This document shows, one piece after another, positions 1 through 12,200 of a DNA stretch of 44,331 nt. Position 1 is the stretch's first letter, and every line of letters begins with the position of its first letter. Below the pieces are notes generated by a model, which made no database searches, was not told the DNA's origin, and saw only the letters and a program-made list of their open reading frames with translations. Position numbers and translations under genes: made by a program. Source of the DNA: a virus; the IMG/VR virus record IMGVR_UViG_3300049617_000097, positions 1 through 44,331 of that record. The stretch is one strand, 5' to 3'.

Positions 1-69
1 TCATCCTCTACTTTCTTTAACTTATTGACTAACATCGATGGAGTTGAAGTAAGCAAGATGAAGTCGTAG
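1..69 (+). CDS. C-terminal end of an upstream gene (partial)
   Basis: Only frame 1 is open from the window edge; the other two plus frames stop within 27 bases. It gives 22 residues ending in VEVSKMKS and a TAG stop at 67-69. In tailed phages the gene before the tape measure is often a tail assembly chaperone or tail tube gene, but too little is present to tell. The product is unknown. Confidence 0.45.
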   Translation, partial: SSSTFFNLLTNIDGVEVSKMKS

Positions 70-80
70 AATGCTGGAAG

Positions 81-100
81 CCGCAGGGCTTGCCCTGCGG
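81..100. repeat. Perfect GC-rich hairpin
   Basis: Two 9-base arms, CCGCAGGGC and GCCCTGCGG, are separated by TT. The hairpin lies 11 bases after the upstream stop codon and 9 bases before a TATAAT box. No T-tract follows, so it is not a classic intrinsic terminator; it could be an mRNA-stabilising or processing hairpin. The 12-mer GCAGGGCTTGCC inside it recurs at 44284-44295. Confidence 0.6.
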
Positions 101-115
101 TAGGTCACATATAAT
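90..115 (+). promoter_or_regulatory. Putative sigma70-like promoter before the tape-measure gene
   Basis: A perfect TATAAT hexamer lies at 110-115. The best -35 match, TTGCCC at 90-95, is only 14 bases away, shorter than the usual 16-18, and overlaps the hairpin. If used, transcription would start near 122, leaving a leader of about 77 bases before the tape-measure start. The -10 is convincing and the -35 is not, so this is tentative. Confidence 0.35.
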
Positions 116-209
116 GGCCGAAAAAGCTTGTTCTGATATAGACACTCCTAATCCAAACACAGGACAAGCTTTAATTTTGTCAAAAAAGGATGAATGTTAT
201 GCCGCTTGA
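114..209 (+). CDS. Possible 31-aa leader peptide overlapping the tape-measure start
   Basis: An ATG at 114 opens a 31-codon frame ending in TGA at 207-209, overlapping the tape-measure start at 199 by 11 bases. A weak AGG (102-104) lies 9 bases upstream of the ATG. No family is recognised. The ATG overlaps the TATAAT box at 110-115, so the ORF and that promoter cannot both work on one transcript; translation would need read-through from upstream. It may be a coupling peptide or chance. Confidence 0.25.
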   Translation: MAEKACSDIDTPNPNTGQALILSKKDECYAA

Positions 210-3200
210 TAATTTAGGTCGTGAAATCAAACCCATAACTTGGGAAGATTTTGATAAATTGATAAAAGATGCAGATGAAACAGGTGAAATGAAATTAAAG
301 CCTGGCGTCGAAGGTAAGTCAGAAGAACAAAAAGGTAGCGATAAAACCCAAGAACAAATCGAAGAAAACAGTGCCGAGCTTCTTAAGAAGTTCGATAAAG
401 TGCTTGAATTATTAAGCAGGCTGACTGGCAAAAACTTAAAAGACGAAGTAAAGCAAGCTGGCAATCATCTTAATCAAGCGGTAACTTTCATTGAACCCAA
501 AGGCAAACGTCAAGAATTCAAAAACAAATTTGATTCTATTGGAATCAGCAGAGCCATCGAAGATGGACTAAAGAATGTTACTGAGCAGCTACAATCAGCT
601 TTCCATGTTCGTGAACAAGTAATGCCGATACATATGCAAGCACAAACACCTTCAGTAAGGTTTGACAACAAGCTAGCCGAAATAATGTCTAATGGATTTG
701 CTTCGCTTCTCCAAAAACTAGATCAAGTTGGTACTGATGCAGTCTCAAACAGCCTTGCTCCTGATATGATCGAAAGTTCAAGGACCAGAGAAGAAAGTGA
801 AGAGGCAACTGACAATCTGAATCAGTATAAGCCAACTAATGGAATATTAGATTCACTGCCTACCCTAACTCAACCTTACAAGTTTGATTTCATTGGTCAA
901 GACTATGAATCCTTAGTGCCTGAGAAGAAGACAGTTCATAAGCAACTGCCATTGAATGTTACTAACGACAACGTAAATGCTGTTATGCCAGTAACATCTG
1001 GCATCCCAATCGAGGCGGCGATTAACACTATAACAAGCATGTTGAAATATAAACTAGCTGATGACATGCCAGGTTTATTACCAGTAACGGCTCGGCCTTA
1101 TGAATATCAAGCAATCAATGAATTACCCGACCCTAAACCCATTGTTCAGCCGTTAATGCTGATGGTCATGAACGATATCAGTGATATGCTGCCGACAACG
1201 CTTCAGGTTCCGGTTGAGCCAACATTTGATAACAAAGCAATGAAAGCTCTTGTTAGCAGCACGGCTTTTGAGATGCCAGAGCCTAGAGAGCAAGATCCTA
1301 TTTTCGTTCATTCACAAGAAAGAGAAGTGAAAGACAATCAACTAACAACAAGGCGTATTATAAACAGCAATACAGCTGCATTGCCTCCACCGGCTCGTGA
1401 AAAACAAGATAAAGTATTAGGTTTCCACAATGGCGGCATAGTTCCTGGCTATCCAACTCACAAAGACACTCAGCCAGCCACCTTGAATGTAGGTGATACA
1501 GTCATTTCAGAACCAAAGGTAATGGCTGCTGGTGGACCCTCACACGTTTATAGTAAGATCATGGGCACTCCCCCTAGGGCTTTAGAAAGCGATAGTGGCA
1601 AAGAAGTTGCTGCTGCTTTGACACCTAGAGAAGTTGTCATTCCTGAAAGAAAAGCCACTCCAATTCGCTCCGAATTATTGCAGTTCAATAGAACTGGTGA
1701 CTTCAGTTATTTTGATAACAATGTATCAACTCAAAGCCGTAGCTTAGGGAAAGCACAGCAAACGAAACGGCCTGCTTCTATACTGCCTCAAAGTCTTACT
1801 GTTGGTGGAATTGCTGGAGAATATCAAAAAGGTGGAATTGTTGAAAAGGCTGATAGCATTGCAGATGCCGCCCACGGCAGCATAGGACAAAAACGCAAGT
1901 GGGAAGGTGACTTGCCATATATTGTTCATCCAAGGGCTGTCAGAGATAAAGTAAAAGAAATGGCTGGAATGACAGAAACAGATGAATCCGCTGCTTTACT
2001 GCATGATGTCATTGAAGATGTCGCCATTCCAACAAAGTCAGTCAAGGAATACGAAGATAAAATCCAACAAGAGGTCGGCACAGAAGTTCTTAGCCTGGTA
2101 AGGGAACTCACTCAACCAAGCAGCGGTCCAGAATTCAAAGACAAAAGCAGAGATGAAAAGAATGCTGCTAACTGGAAACATATGGAGGGTATTTCTGACA
2201 GGGCCAAACGACTCAAGATGGTAGACCGATTTGATAATTTGAAAGGTTACAAGAATAATCCTCCTAAGTTTATGAAGAGGTACTTGCCAGAGTCCCGGAA
2301 GGTTCTTGAAATTTGCAGATCATCAGATGAGATTATGGCCAAGGAACTGGAAAATAGAATCATAGAAGCAGAAAATTATCTCAATCAGCAGGAAGTTTCA
2401 GCAGTTGACCTTCCAACAATGCCAGAAGTATCTGCAAAGCCTTCAGGTTATAAGAGAGGAGAAGTGCCGCCTCCTAAAGGCACCCAAGAAATACCAAAAG
2501 GTCACATTAGGGCATATCACTATACCAAAGGAAGTCCAGATGACGTTCTTCGGGATGGCATCAAAATATCTATGGCAAAAGGCCACACCTATGGCGAACC
2601 TGATTTGGTATGGGGATCAACACAGCCACCAGATCCACATCACAACATAGTTGAGTTCCATGTTCCAGCAAAAGACCCAAGCGGAATGGCAGAAAAACCA
2701 TATGGCGACTTAGACGAGTGGCAAAAGGGCAACCATCATATCGGTCTACATAGAGATGTAACGCCAGAAGAAATAATTGCTATTCACGAACATTGGCATG
2801 ATAGGTACAGATACATCCAAAAAAATCCAGACGTTAAGGAAGCTGTAATAGCTGGCGAACACGATAATTTAATTACTGATCCAGAATATGGACCAGCTAT
2901 TCTTAAGGTAAAAAGTGAAGCCGCACAGGCCAAAGTTTCTGTAGAACCTCTAAAAATTCCACAACTAGCTACAGGTGGAATAGTCAAAAAGAGTGCTGGC
3001 GGAACCCTTGTTAATGTTGGCGAGGGCAGATATGACGAAGCAATCATTCCTCTCAAAGGCACAAAACAAACAGCCGCACTAACGGAAGCTTTGAATGTTC
3101 CGACAACAGAAGTTTCTACAAAACTACCGATGCCTGCTGGTCTTGCAAAAGGCAAAACTCCTCAAGGTCTTACTGTCGGCGGGATCACTGGAGAGTATGA

Positions 3201-6200
3201 AGATGGTGGAATCGTAAAATCATCGATAATGAGTGCTGGTGGACCTTCTCATGTTTACAACCAAATGGGCTTTGCTCCTGCCACATTAGAAAGAACTATT
3301 GGTCAAGCTCCTGTTGCTCTGACACCTAGAGAAGTTGTCACTCCTGATGTTGCTGAGCCATTTGAGTTTAATGAAACCGACAATCGTGCAGATGACCTTG
3401 AGTTTGTGTTTGATGCTGAAAAAAGAGTCGCCCTACATCGTGGCTTAAAGCAACCATTCCAAAGATACACTCCAGAGATACAAGAACAGCACGAAAACAT
3501 CAAAGATAGTTACAGGGAATGGGTCGAAAGCGGCAAACTGCCAGAAGCATTCCCACAATACAAACAAATGATGTGGCTTAACAAGATAGGCAAGCCGCAG
3601 TATTTCACTCCTTACAAAGGAGACGCAGAGGAATATGCTGGGCCAGGCGGGGAAGTCGTCTCAATAGAAATCCCTGAAGACATGGCAATGGAAAGCATTC
3701 AATCTATTCTTCGTGATACATATGCATTTTCTGGACAAAACCTTCACGAAATTATTCAGGACTACGGCGTCAAAAAGACAAAAGCATCGACCGAACAAGT
3801 TCCACAGGGATACATGATGTTTGAAGGTGGTGCTGTCCCAAGCAAACCATTGCTTCCGATACCTGCTGGCCTCACAAGAGATGTGGTCCCGCCAACAATT
3901 ACACCGGCAGAAGTTTCTACGGCTTCAGAGCTTGGTCTTACTTCTCCAGACATCGGCGTCAATGTTCCTGACCTTGCCGCTCCTGAGCTTGGGACATTTG
4001 AGGCTCCGACCATCAAGATGCCCGAGATGCCAAAGGTTGATCTGTCGCCATCAACTGTAGCACCACCAGCAAAAAAAGGCCCTGGCATATTATCTGGTCT
4101 CGGTGTCTTAAAAGGCACGTACACAAAGACAAAAGAAAGAGTTGACAAAGCAACTGATGTTCCTGGCATCAAGCAAATCAAGGGTTTAAGTAAAGTAACA
4201 AGTGAATGGATTTACAAAAAACTTGAAGAAAGACATGGACCAGTTGCTGCGAAAGGCATTATTGCCGGTGGGGCCGGAACTGGATGGTTAATTACCTTCC
4301 TTTCTGGATTGCTAACTGGTTTCCCTTTAAGCATTCCTGGCCAGGGACTTGTGCCTGCAATTGTAGCAGCCGAAATTTACAGATTCCTAAATGGAAGTAA
4401 AAAGCCACCTCAAGGTCTTACTGTTGGTGGGATCGCTGGAGAGTATGAAGGTGGCAGCTTAGTAAAAGACAACAGGCTAAGATTCGAAGATGGCGGCGTA
4501 GTGCCTGGTGGCCCGCCTTACGAAGATAAGGTGAAAGCATCACTGCATAAAGGTGATGTAGTTGTCAATAGAGATTCAGTAATGTCTGCCGGTGGACCTT
4601 CTTACGTCCATAACCAGATAATGAACACTACCCCTAGGGTCTTAGAAAGTCAAAGTGGCCAGATAGATACTCTTCTGACGCCTGACGAGGTTGTCATTCC
4701 TGAAAAAACAGCCACACCAATTCTACCTGAGTTGTTGGACTTCAACAAAACAGGCAATTTTAGCTACTTCGACGGCTCCCCGAATACTGTTGTTCAACCA
4801 ACAGGATTTTCTCCAAAATTGCCAATGCCTACTGGCCTTGCCATTTCACCACCAACTTTGATGAAGACGGGTGGTGTAGCAAGCCAAGAAGCATCTGAGC
4901 AAAAAACAACCGTCCTTGGCGAACTTGGCGAACTTTTGAAGAAAGTATCTACAACGAAAAAGAGAGAACGTAATGCTGCTGGGAATACTAACCTGGCTCA
5001 TATCAGGGATCTTATTATGGCCGGGGCAACTCAAGAGGAGTTGAAGCAAGGAATGAAGACATTCACAAGAGGTGAATTGAAGGAAGACACAATAGCAACC
5101 TATATCAGCAAGGTGCGAAAACAAATTGCCGAAGAAAATACAGCGAAACAGGTTGCACCAATAGAAGTTCCAACTACACCGGCAGTCGAAGTTCCACAGT
5201 TTCAGATTGCATTGCCGATGGTTAGGCCTACTATACCAAGCACTAATAATGTTGCTGTTGAGCCGGAATTAAGTAGTGCAGCGGGTGAAATCAAGGAGAT
5301 GCTTAGTAAAGAAATGCCGATAACATTAAGCGAAATCGCTGATTTATTCGAGCCAATAATAAGAATGGCTGAAATGGCAACAAAACAAGAATCTATTAAT
5401 GTAAAAGATACTGAAGCCAGACTATGGTTATCAAACATATCGCATATTTTTAGCAAAGTCACAAGTCAACGTCAGCCAACACCAAAGGCGTCTGAACCTG
5501 AAGAATTCACAGAATGGAATCCGAATAAAATTGGTGGCTTTGACCCTAATTCCCTCAAAGATTGGGTTCATAAAGAGCCAAAATCTCCTGAAGAGTCAGT
5601 CAAACCTAATATTGAACATGACGAAAATGGACCACTCACATTAGGTAACGCCAAGACCCTATTTGAGCCAATAGTAAAAATGGCTAATGAAGCAACAACG
5701 CCAGGCTCGATTTACACAGAAGACATTCAAGTCAGAGAAGTGCTAGAAGAAATACTAGATGCTTTGAAAAAGACAAAGAATCCTTATGTGAAGAGAGCAA
5801 AAGAATTGTGGGAATCGGCTGGTAGACCTGATAAATGGTCATCCAGTGAGAGTGAGTTTACTGAACATGCAAAGCATGAAGCCCTTATGGTTCCTGCTGC
5901 TGAAAAACTAGCCGCTCAGTTGGCAACAAAGATCCCTGGAACTGCTGAATGGGAAGATGAAAAGAAGTCCCTCTTGCCAATAGCACACGCACAATTAGCT
6001 AAGGAGGCACAAAAAGCAAACAGGCCAGAACTTTCACCCGCTGCTATCAAAGCAAGGACTGTAGAGGATCAATTGCTATTTTATACGCACGGACCCGAAA
6101 GGTTGGCAAGCGGCAATAAAACTAAATATACAATGGAAGAGTTTTACAAAAATGATAGGGAAAGACTTAAGACTAATAGAGAAAAACTTAATGTCAAACA

Positions 6201-9200
6201 TGAAATGCAAGAACAGTGGGAAGAGCAGAAAAAAAACATTAAGGTTGATGAACCTAAAGATTTAGCTATTGCCGAGAAGCAAATAAGAAGAGAATTGGTA
6301 ACCAAGGAGGCAGAATCATTACAAGCAACGGCTGGCTACGGCAGAACAAAAGATTTTGAGAAAACAGCCAAGGAAAATCTTTTTGTCGATCCATTGAGAG
6401 ATGTTACGAGAAAACTTGAAGATATTATTGGCAAACCAGCCAAAACAGAAGCTATCGAGCCAACAACGGGCGATTTCTGCAATTGTCTTCATAAGGAAAT
6501 TGACAGATTGATTTTGGCCCTGAAAGGCATGTCAGGAGTGGCTGTTCCTACTGTTAAGAAGAAGTCAAAAGTTGCAAACGCTAAATCATCGGCAAATTTT
6601 GCAGCACCTCCACAAAACGTTACCGCTCCCGCTACTCCTGTTGAGGAACCAGGGATTATAGGTATCGAATCGCCAACAGATTTTGCAATACCTGAACAAA
6701 CTATTGCTACTTCTCTTGCTCCTCCGGTGGTCACGGATATTTCTCCAGTTCCACCAGTTCAAGGTATTCAGCCTACTGGATTTGGTGAACAAGTTATTTC
6801 TCCATATACTGTTCCGGTTCAAGGGACTCAACCTGTTCCGCCAGTTCAAGGTATTCAGTCCACTGGATTTGGTGAACAAGTTATTTCTCCATATACTGTT
6901 CCGGTTCAAGGGACTCAACCTGTTCCGCCAGTTCAAGGTATTCAGTCCACTGGATTTGTTGGGCAAATAGTTTCCCCTGCTCCTGGATCGATAGCTCCTG
7001 CTCAAAGCATTATTCAAGGGACTGCTCCTGCTGCTCCAATACAGCCAAGCATTGTAGAAGGTTTTCAAGGTGCCCCACCTATTCAGCCAAATGTTGTTCA
7101 AGATATTTCCTTTGCCTCTCCTGCCCAGCCAGGAATTCAAGGGACTCCTGTTGTTCCGCCTGCTCAGCCAGGAACTACAGGCTTTGAGTCGCCAACAAGT
7201 TTCATGGCACAATCACAAACTGCCGGGGGGCCTCCTGGTGCAGGGTTTGCAGATATTGGGACCGCTATTGGAAACAGTCCTGGAGAAGCGACTTCCAGTG
7301 CAGGTTTTTCCGGCGTTGGTGGCATAATCAGCAGTATTGGTGGATTTGCTGGCAGCACTGTTGGTGGCCTTGCTGATGTTGTTGTTCCTGGAGATGGCGA
7401 ACTAGCTGCCGGTGCTGCCGGTGCTACAGGTGCTACAGGTGCTACAGGTGCTACAGGTGCTACAGGTGCTACAGGTGGAGAAGAGTTCTGCAATTGCCTC
7501 AATACTGAAATTAGCAGACTTATCAAAGCTATTGAAAAATGCTTCCATGATATAATCAAACAACTTGCTGATGCTATCGCCATTGCTCTCGTCGTCGCTT
7601 TAACTGGTGGTATTGGTGGTGCTGCTGTTGGTGGAGAAGCCGCCGCTGGCGAAGCTGCTGGTGCAGGGGCCGGTAGTGCTATTCCTGGAGCAGCCGCAGA
7701 AAGTGAAGGTGGGTTTTTAAGTAAATTTGGATCATACCTTGGATCTCTGTTTTCACCTAGAGATAAAAAAGAGGATAAAGAAAACAAACACCCAGGCAGA
7801 AAAGAAGATCCATTTGACGCCCTAATTGACGCCCTAAAGCATTACTTTGACAGAAGAAATGTCATTAGAAGAATGGGTGAAATAATGACATCAGAAAACC
7901 AGGATTTGGTTGGAAACCTGCTCCATACTTTCAACATCGGAGACATGGCGGGAGGTTTCATAAAATTGGGAACAAAGTTAGTAAAAACTATATGGACAGT
8001 AATATCGAATCTGTTCGTAGATTCAGTTTCATTGCTGGGAAAGGCTCTTAAAGGATTATTTGGTTTGATTGGTCTTGGCTGGCTTATTTCTCCTATATTT
8101 GACTTCCTAACATCTATCTTTAGTGGAGTGGCAACCTTTCTCGGCAAAGTTGTTGGAGTTCTCGGAGAAGCCCTAGGTAGCATCGTTGGCGGTTTGTTAA
8201 ATATCCTTTCTAAGGCAATAGCCGATGAAGCAAAGTACTTCCAAGCTATAAGACAATCTTTATACCGAGTAGAAGGTATCAACAGAGGTCCGGCTGTCAA
8301 AGAAGACTTTGGTCCACCCGAAGAAGGCAAACAGATGCCCAGACGAAGTACAGCGTTCGATGCAAATTGGGCAAAGCAAGAAGAGGCAATTAAAAAGTAT
8401 CTAATAACTTTAGACGACATTAGAGAAACTGGCCAGTCTATGACTGTGTTGCAGCAAGGTCAACTTAGACTACAAGAACGTGGCATTAGAGCTTTAGGAG
8501 TTGAAAATCGTGTAAGAAACACTGGTCTGCATATTGCTAAGCAGTTAGGAATGCACGCTGAATCCACTCTCGATATGTTTGCCGATATGCATCAAGGTTT
8601 GCAAATGGGCGTATTAGACCTTCACCAAATGGGTCTTAATATGCGTTATGTTTCAGAACAAACTGGTCTCACCGGGGCTTCTCTTGCAGAAGTGGTAAAA
8701 CAGTCAAAACAGTACATGACCAATATGCGGAACGCAGGTACGATGACTACCGGAGCGGGTAGAAATACGATGCAGCTACTTGCCGAAGCAACCACAACTG
8801 GAACAACTGAAGGAATGGGTCATTTACTTCAACAACTATCACAAAGCGTTTTGACAGGAGAAGGTGGTCCATCCAGAAACTTAGCCTTTATGGCCACTGG
8901 AATGTCTGGAGCAAATAGCGGACAGTTAATGGAAGACCTGTTGGGTGGAACGATATTGCAAAGCAGAAGCAGCATGCAGGCTTTCGCCGATGGTCTCGAA
9001 AACACCATGATGTTGTTCACGAACAACAGAAGGCTTGATGAAATCAAAGACGCTAACGAAAGAGGCAGAATAAGTGCTATGATGAGGCAGTCTATAGGAG
9101 TTGGGCTGCAAGAGCTTGATTTGCTTGCTACTAACTTCCGTAGAGCAAGCCGTACTTTCGCACAGGTTTATCAGGATATCAAAGACAACAAAGACTTAAC

Positions 9201-12200
9201 AGAAGTCCAAAGAGATCAACAGTTGGATACTGCTGCCAGCAGAGAAATAATGGAGCAGTTAACAGAATTTGGCGGCATTCTCCGTAGAAACCAGGGAGCA
9301 AATGTGGGATCGCTGGTTCAGGCGTTCAATCAGTCTCGAAGTACAGAAGTGCAAACTAACATAGGTGCCATAAGCAATATCAACGCAGAAGGTAATGTCA
9401 GTGCGAATGTTGTAAGCATGTTAACATATGCTATGGAAAGAATCCAAAAACAACGAGCAGAGTTGAACATGAAGCCGTTACCGGCAGGCCAAGAACTTAC
9501 TCCTCAGAGACTTACTGATGCAATGTCAAGGGGCACTGCCGGTATGCAAGAATTATTGGCTCAAATAGCTGAACAAAATCAGCAAATAGCTGAAGAACGA
9601 AGAGGTCAAGCTGACCCTATTACCCGCATAGAAAAAATAATCAACGAAATAGTAGGCTATTTAAGACTAATTGCAAATGCTATTATTGTCGCATTTGGTC
9701 AAATTGCAAATGGAATGATAGATGGATTAAAAGGCCCAGTGGCAGATATCTTTAGTGGTCAGGGCGAAAAGATGACTAAAGGGTTCGGAGAACTAAGAGA
9801 CTACATCAGGAATTTCGATAACACAGCGAACACGATGTTGGGCAACATAAACGCAAACATGAAAGATGGATGGGAAAAAACAGTAAGTCAGATCACTGTT
9901 GTTGTAATTCAATACATAATGAAAATCGTAGAGGCTTTGATAGAGACCTATGAATGGTTTAAGACCACAGCAGTACCTTGGCTAATCCAGATGTGGGATA
10001 ACATCTTGGCATGGTGGAAAGATACAGCATGGCCTTGGCTAAAGGATGAATTATGGCCAGGGATTGTTGCAGCATATAAGACCGTAGAGGGAATTCTTAT
10101 AGATATTTACAAATGGTGGACAGACACTGCTTGGCCTTTCCTGAGAGATAATTGGCCAGCACTTCTAGCCATTTTAGGTCTTATTTTAATTGCTTGTTTA
10201 GCCAATTCCAATCCTCTACTGTTATTGGTCGCTGCTGTAGGTGGTATAGCTGCATGGTTAGCCAATAAATTTGGTCTTGACCCTGTTGGCGGTGCAGCAG
10301 GTGCAATGGGTGGTATGGCAATTGGTGCTGGAATAGGAGCATTTGAAGGCCCCCTCGGTGCTGTAATAGGCGGTGCAATAGGTGCCATAGCAGGCGGCAT
10401 AGTAGGTGCTATATGGGGAGAAATAAGAAAAGAAGAAGCAGCTAGAGAGGCAGAAGGAAAAGCCGCTGCCAAACAGCTTGAGGCACACCATGCACGGATG
10501 GATCAAATCGCCCAAGAAAGAATTAACTTCGAGAGAGAAATCAGCAGGCAGGCTGAGGCAAGACTGGCCAATGAAAGAAGAGTAACTGCTGAAATCGAAC
10601 AAAGAGAAAGAAATGCACTTGCACAGGCACAAAGATTACGAGAAACAACTGGTGTTGACGTGCATAATCCTAATGCAAACATAGCTGATATCAGGGCACA
10701 TGTTACTACAGAACAAATTACAGCCAGACAAAGATCTATGTTCCCGGCAGATACTCCACACACTAGACAAGCTTTAACGCCCATAATTCAAACACAAACC
10801 ATAGGGGCTCAAACAAGACTTACCGATGCTCAAAGAGAATTGGAACAGGCAGAACAGGCACTTGCAGCAAGCCAGCAAACCATACAAGGCAATGCTACTT
10901 CACAAGCAAATATTAATACTGAACTAAAAAGACTGGCTACTCAAAGAGAAAATACGAATGCTGAGATTGAAAGCCAGCAACAACTTATAAACACTCGGCA
11001 AAGATGGATGCAAACTGGAAGAAATGCAGACGGCAGCCAGGTCAGTACACGACAGAGAAGTACCTATGAGGCACAAATTGCAGGGGCTCAAGGTGAACAG
11101 GTCAGGTTGCGAAGAGTGTTAACACAACTTGCAGAAAGCATACAGGAGCAACAAAATAGAAGAACTGGCATAGCAGGCGGATCAAGAGATGCAACGGCAG
11201 CCAATGAGGCAGCATCTAGGAGAAGAGATGCGGCACAGGTGGGAGTGGCAACGGCTGCACACAATCTACAAGAAGTGCAAATGGCCGGTGCTGATATGTT
11301 GGCTCATCATATTGATCCAATACAACAAGGACGAGCTGATTTGCGAGAAGCTGTAAGGGATTTAGGAAGAGGCCGAGCAAGTGCAAATACATCACCAGAA
11401 CAAATGTTTAGACTTCAGGCTGGATTCGAAACCAGACTTGGAGAAGCACTTAGGGCAAGTGGAACTGATGAAAATATAACCAAACTTGCCGACATATACA
11501 AAGAAGAAATGATGAGGAATAGTCCAGCAAGTCTTATTAACACCAGAGAAGGTACGGCCAGCAGAAATATTATGAGCCAACAATTGACTATGGCGGAAAG
11601 ACAGGCTAGGTTACAAGAAGAACAAAATAGGTTAATGAGAGAATTTCATGATGCTCAACAGCGAAATGACGCTCGTCGTCAAGCAGAATTGCTTGCAGGA
11701 CTGGCTGAAAATTCTTTGATGCGACAAGAGGGAATGCAAAGATTACAAGCAACGGTTGCCGCTATGCGAAATGTTATTGGCCCAGAAGGTGTAAACCAGG
11801 GCTATTCGCAAACATTAATAACTGCACTGCAAAATGAAGGTGGAATAGAAGGTGTACGACGCAGAACAGGTGGCAGAACAGACCCGACCACTCCTGGTAT
11901 ATCGCAAGCTGAAGCTAATGCTATCAGGGCTCTTGAAGAGTTTCATCAAATACAAACACTGCGAACGAGGGCAGAGGCTCCACAACCAACTACTGGTGGT
12001 GAACAGGCCGTATTGCATTGGCAACAAGACACTGCAAGAGCAAGAGAAGGTTTAGCCTCAAGAAGACAACAGGCACAAGCAGAAGCGGCAGCTACAGCCA
12101 TATGGACCCATGTCAATCAAGCTGGAGGAACAGTACAACAACAAATGGATACGGCTGTAAGCTTATGGCGAGAAGTCATTCCACAGGAACAACTACTCCA

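Noticed and set aside
7405-7476. CRISPR-like array
   Set aside because: Nine-base units without spacers, in frame in the tape measure; the 39-bp and 87-bp repeats also lack unique spacers.
6586-7787. Long minus-strand open frames (about 207 aa each) opposite the tape measure
   Set aside because: They mirror the Pro/Gly/Gln-rich codon runs of the tape measure, have low-complexity products and no ribosome-binding sites, and would interrupt a continuous gene.
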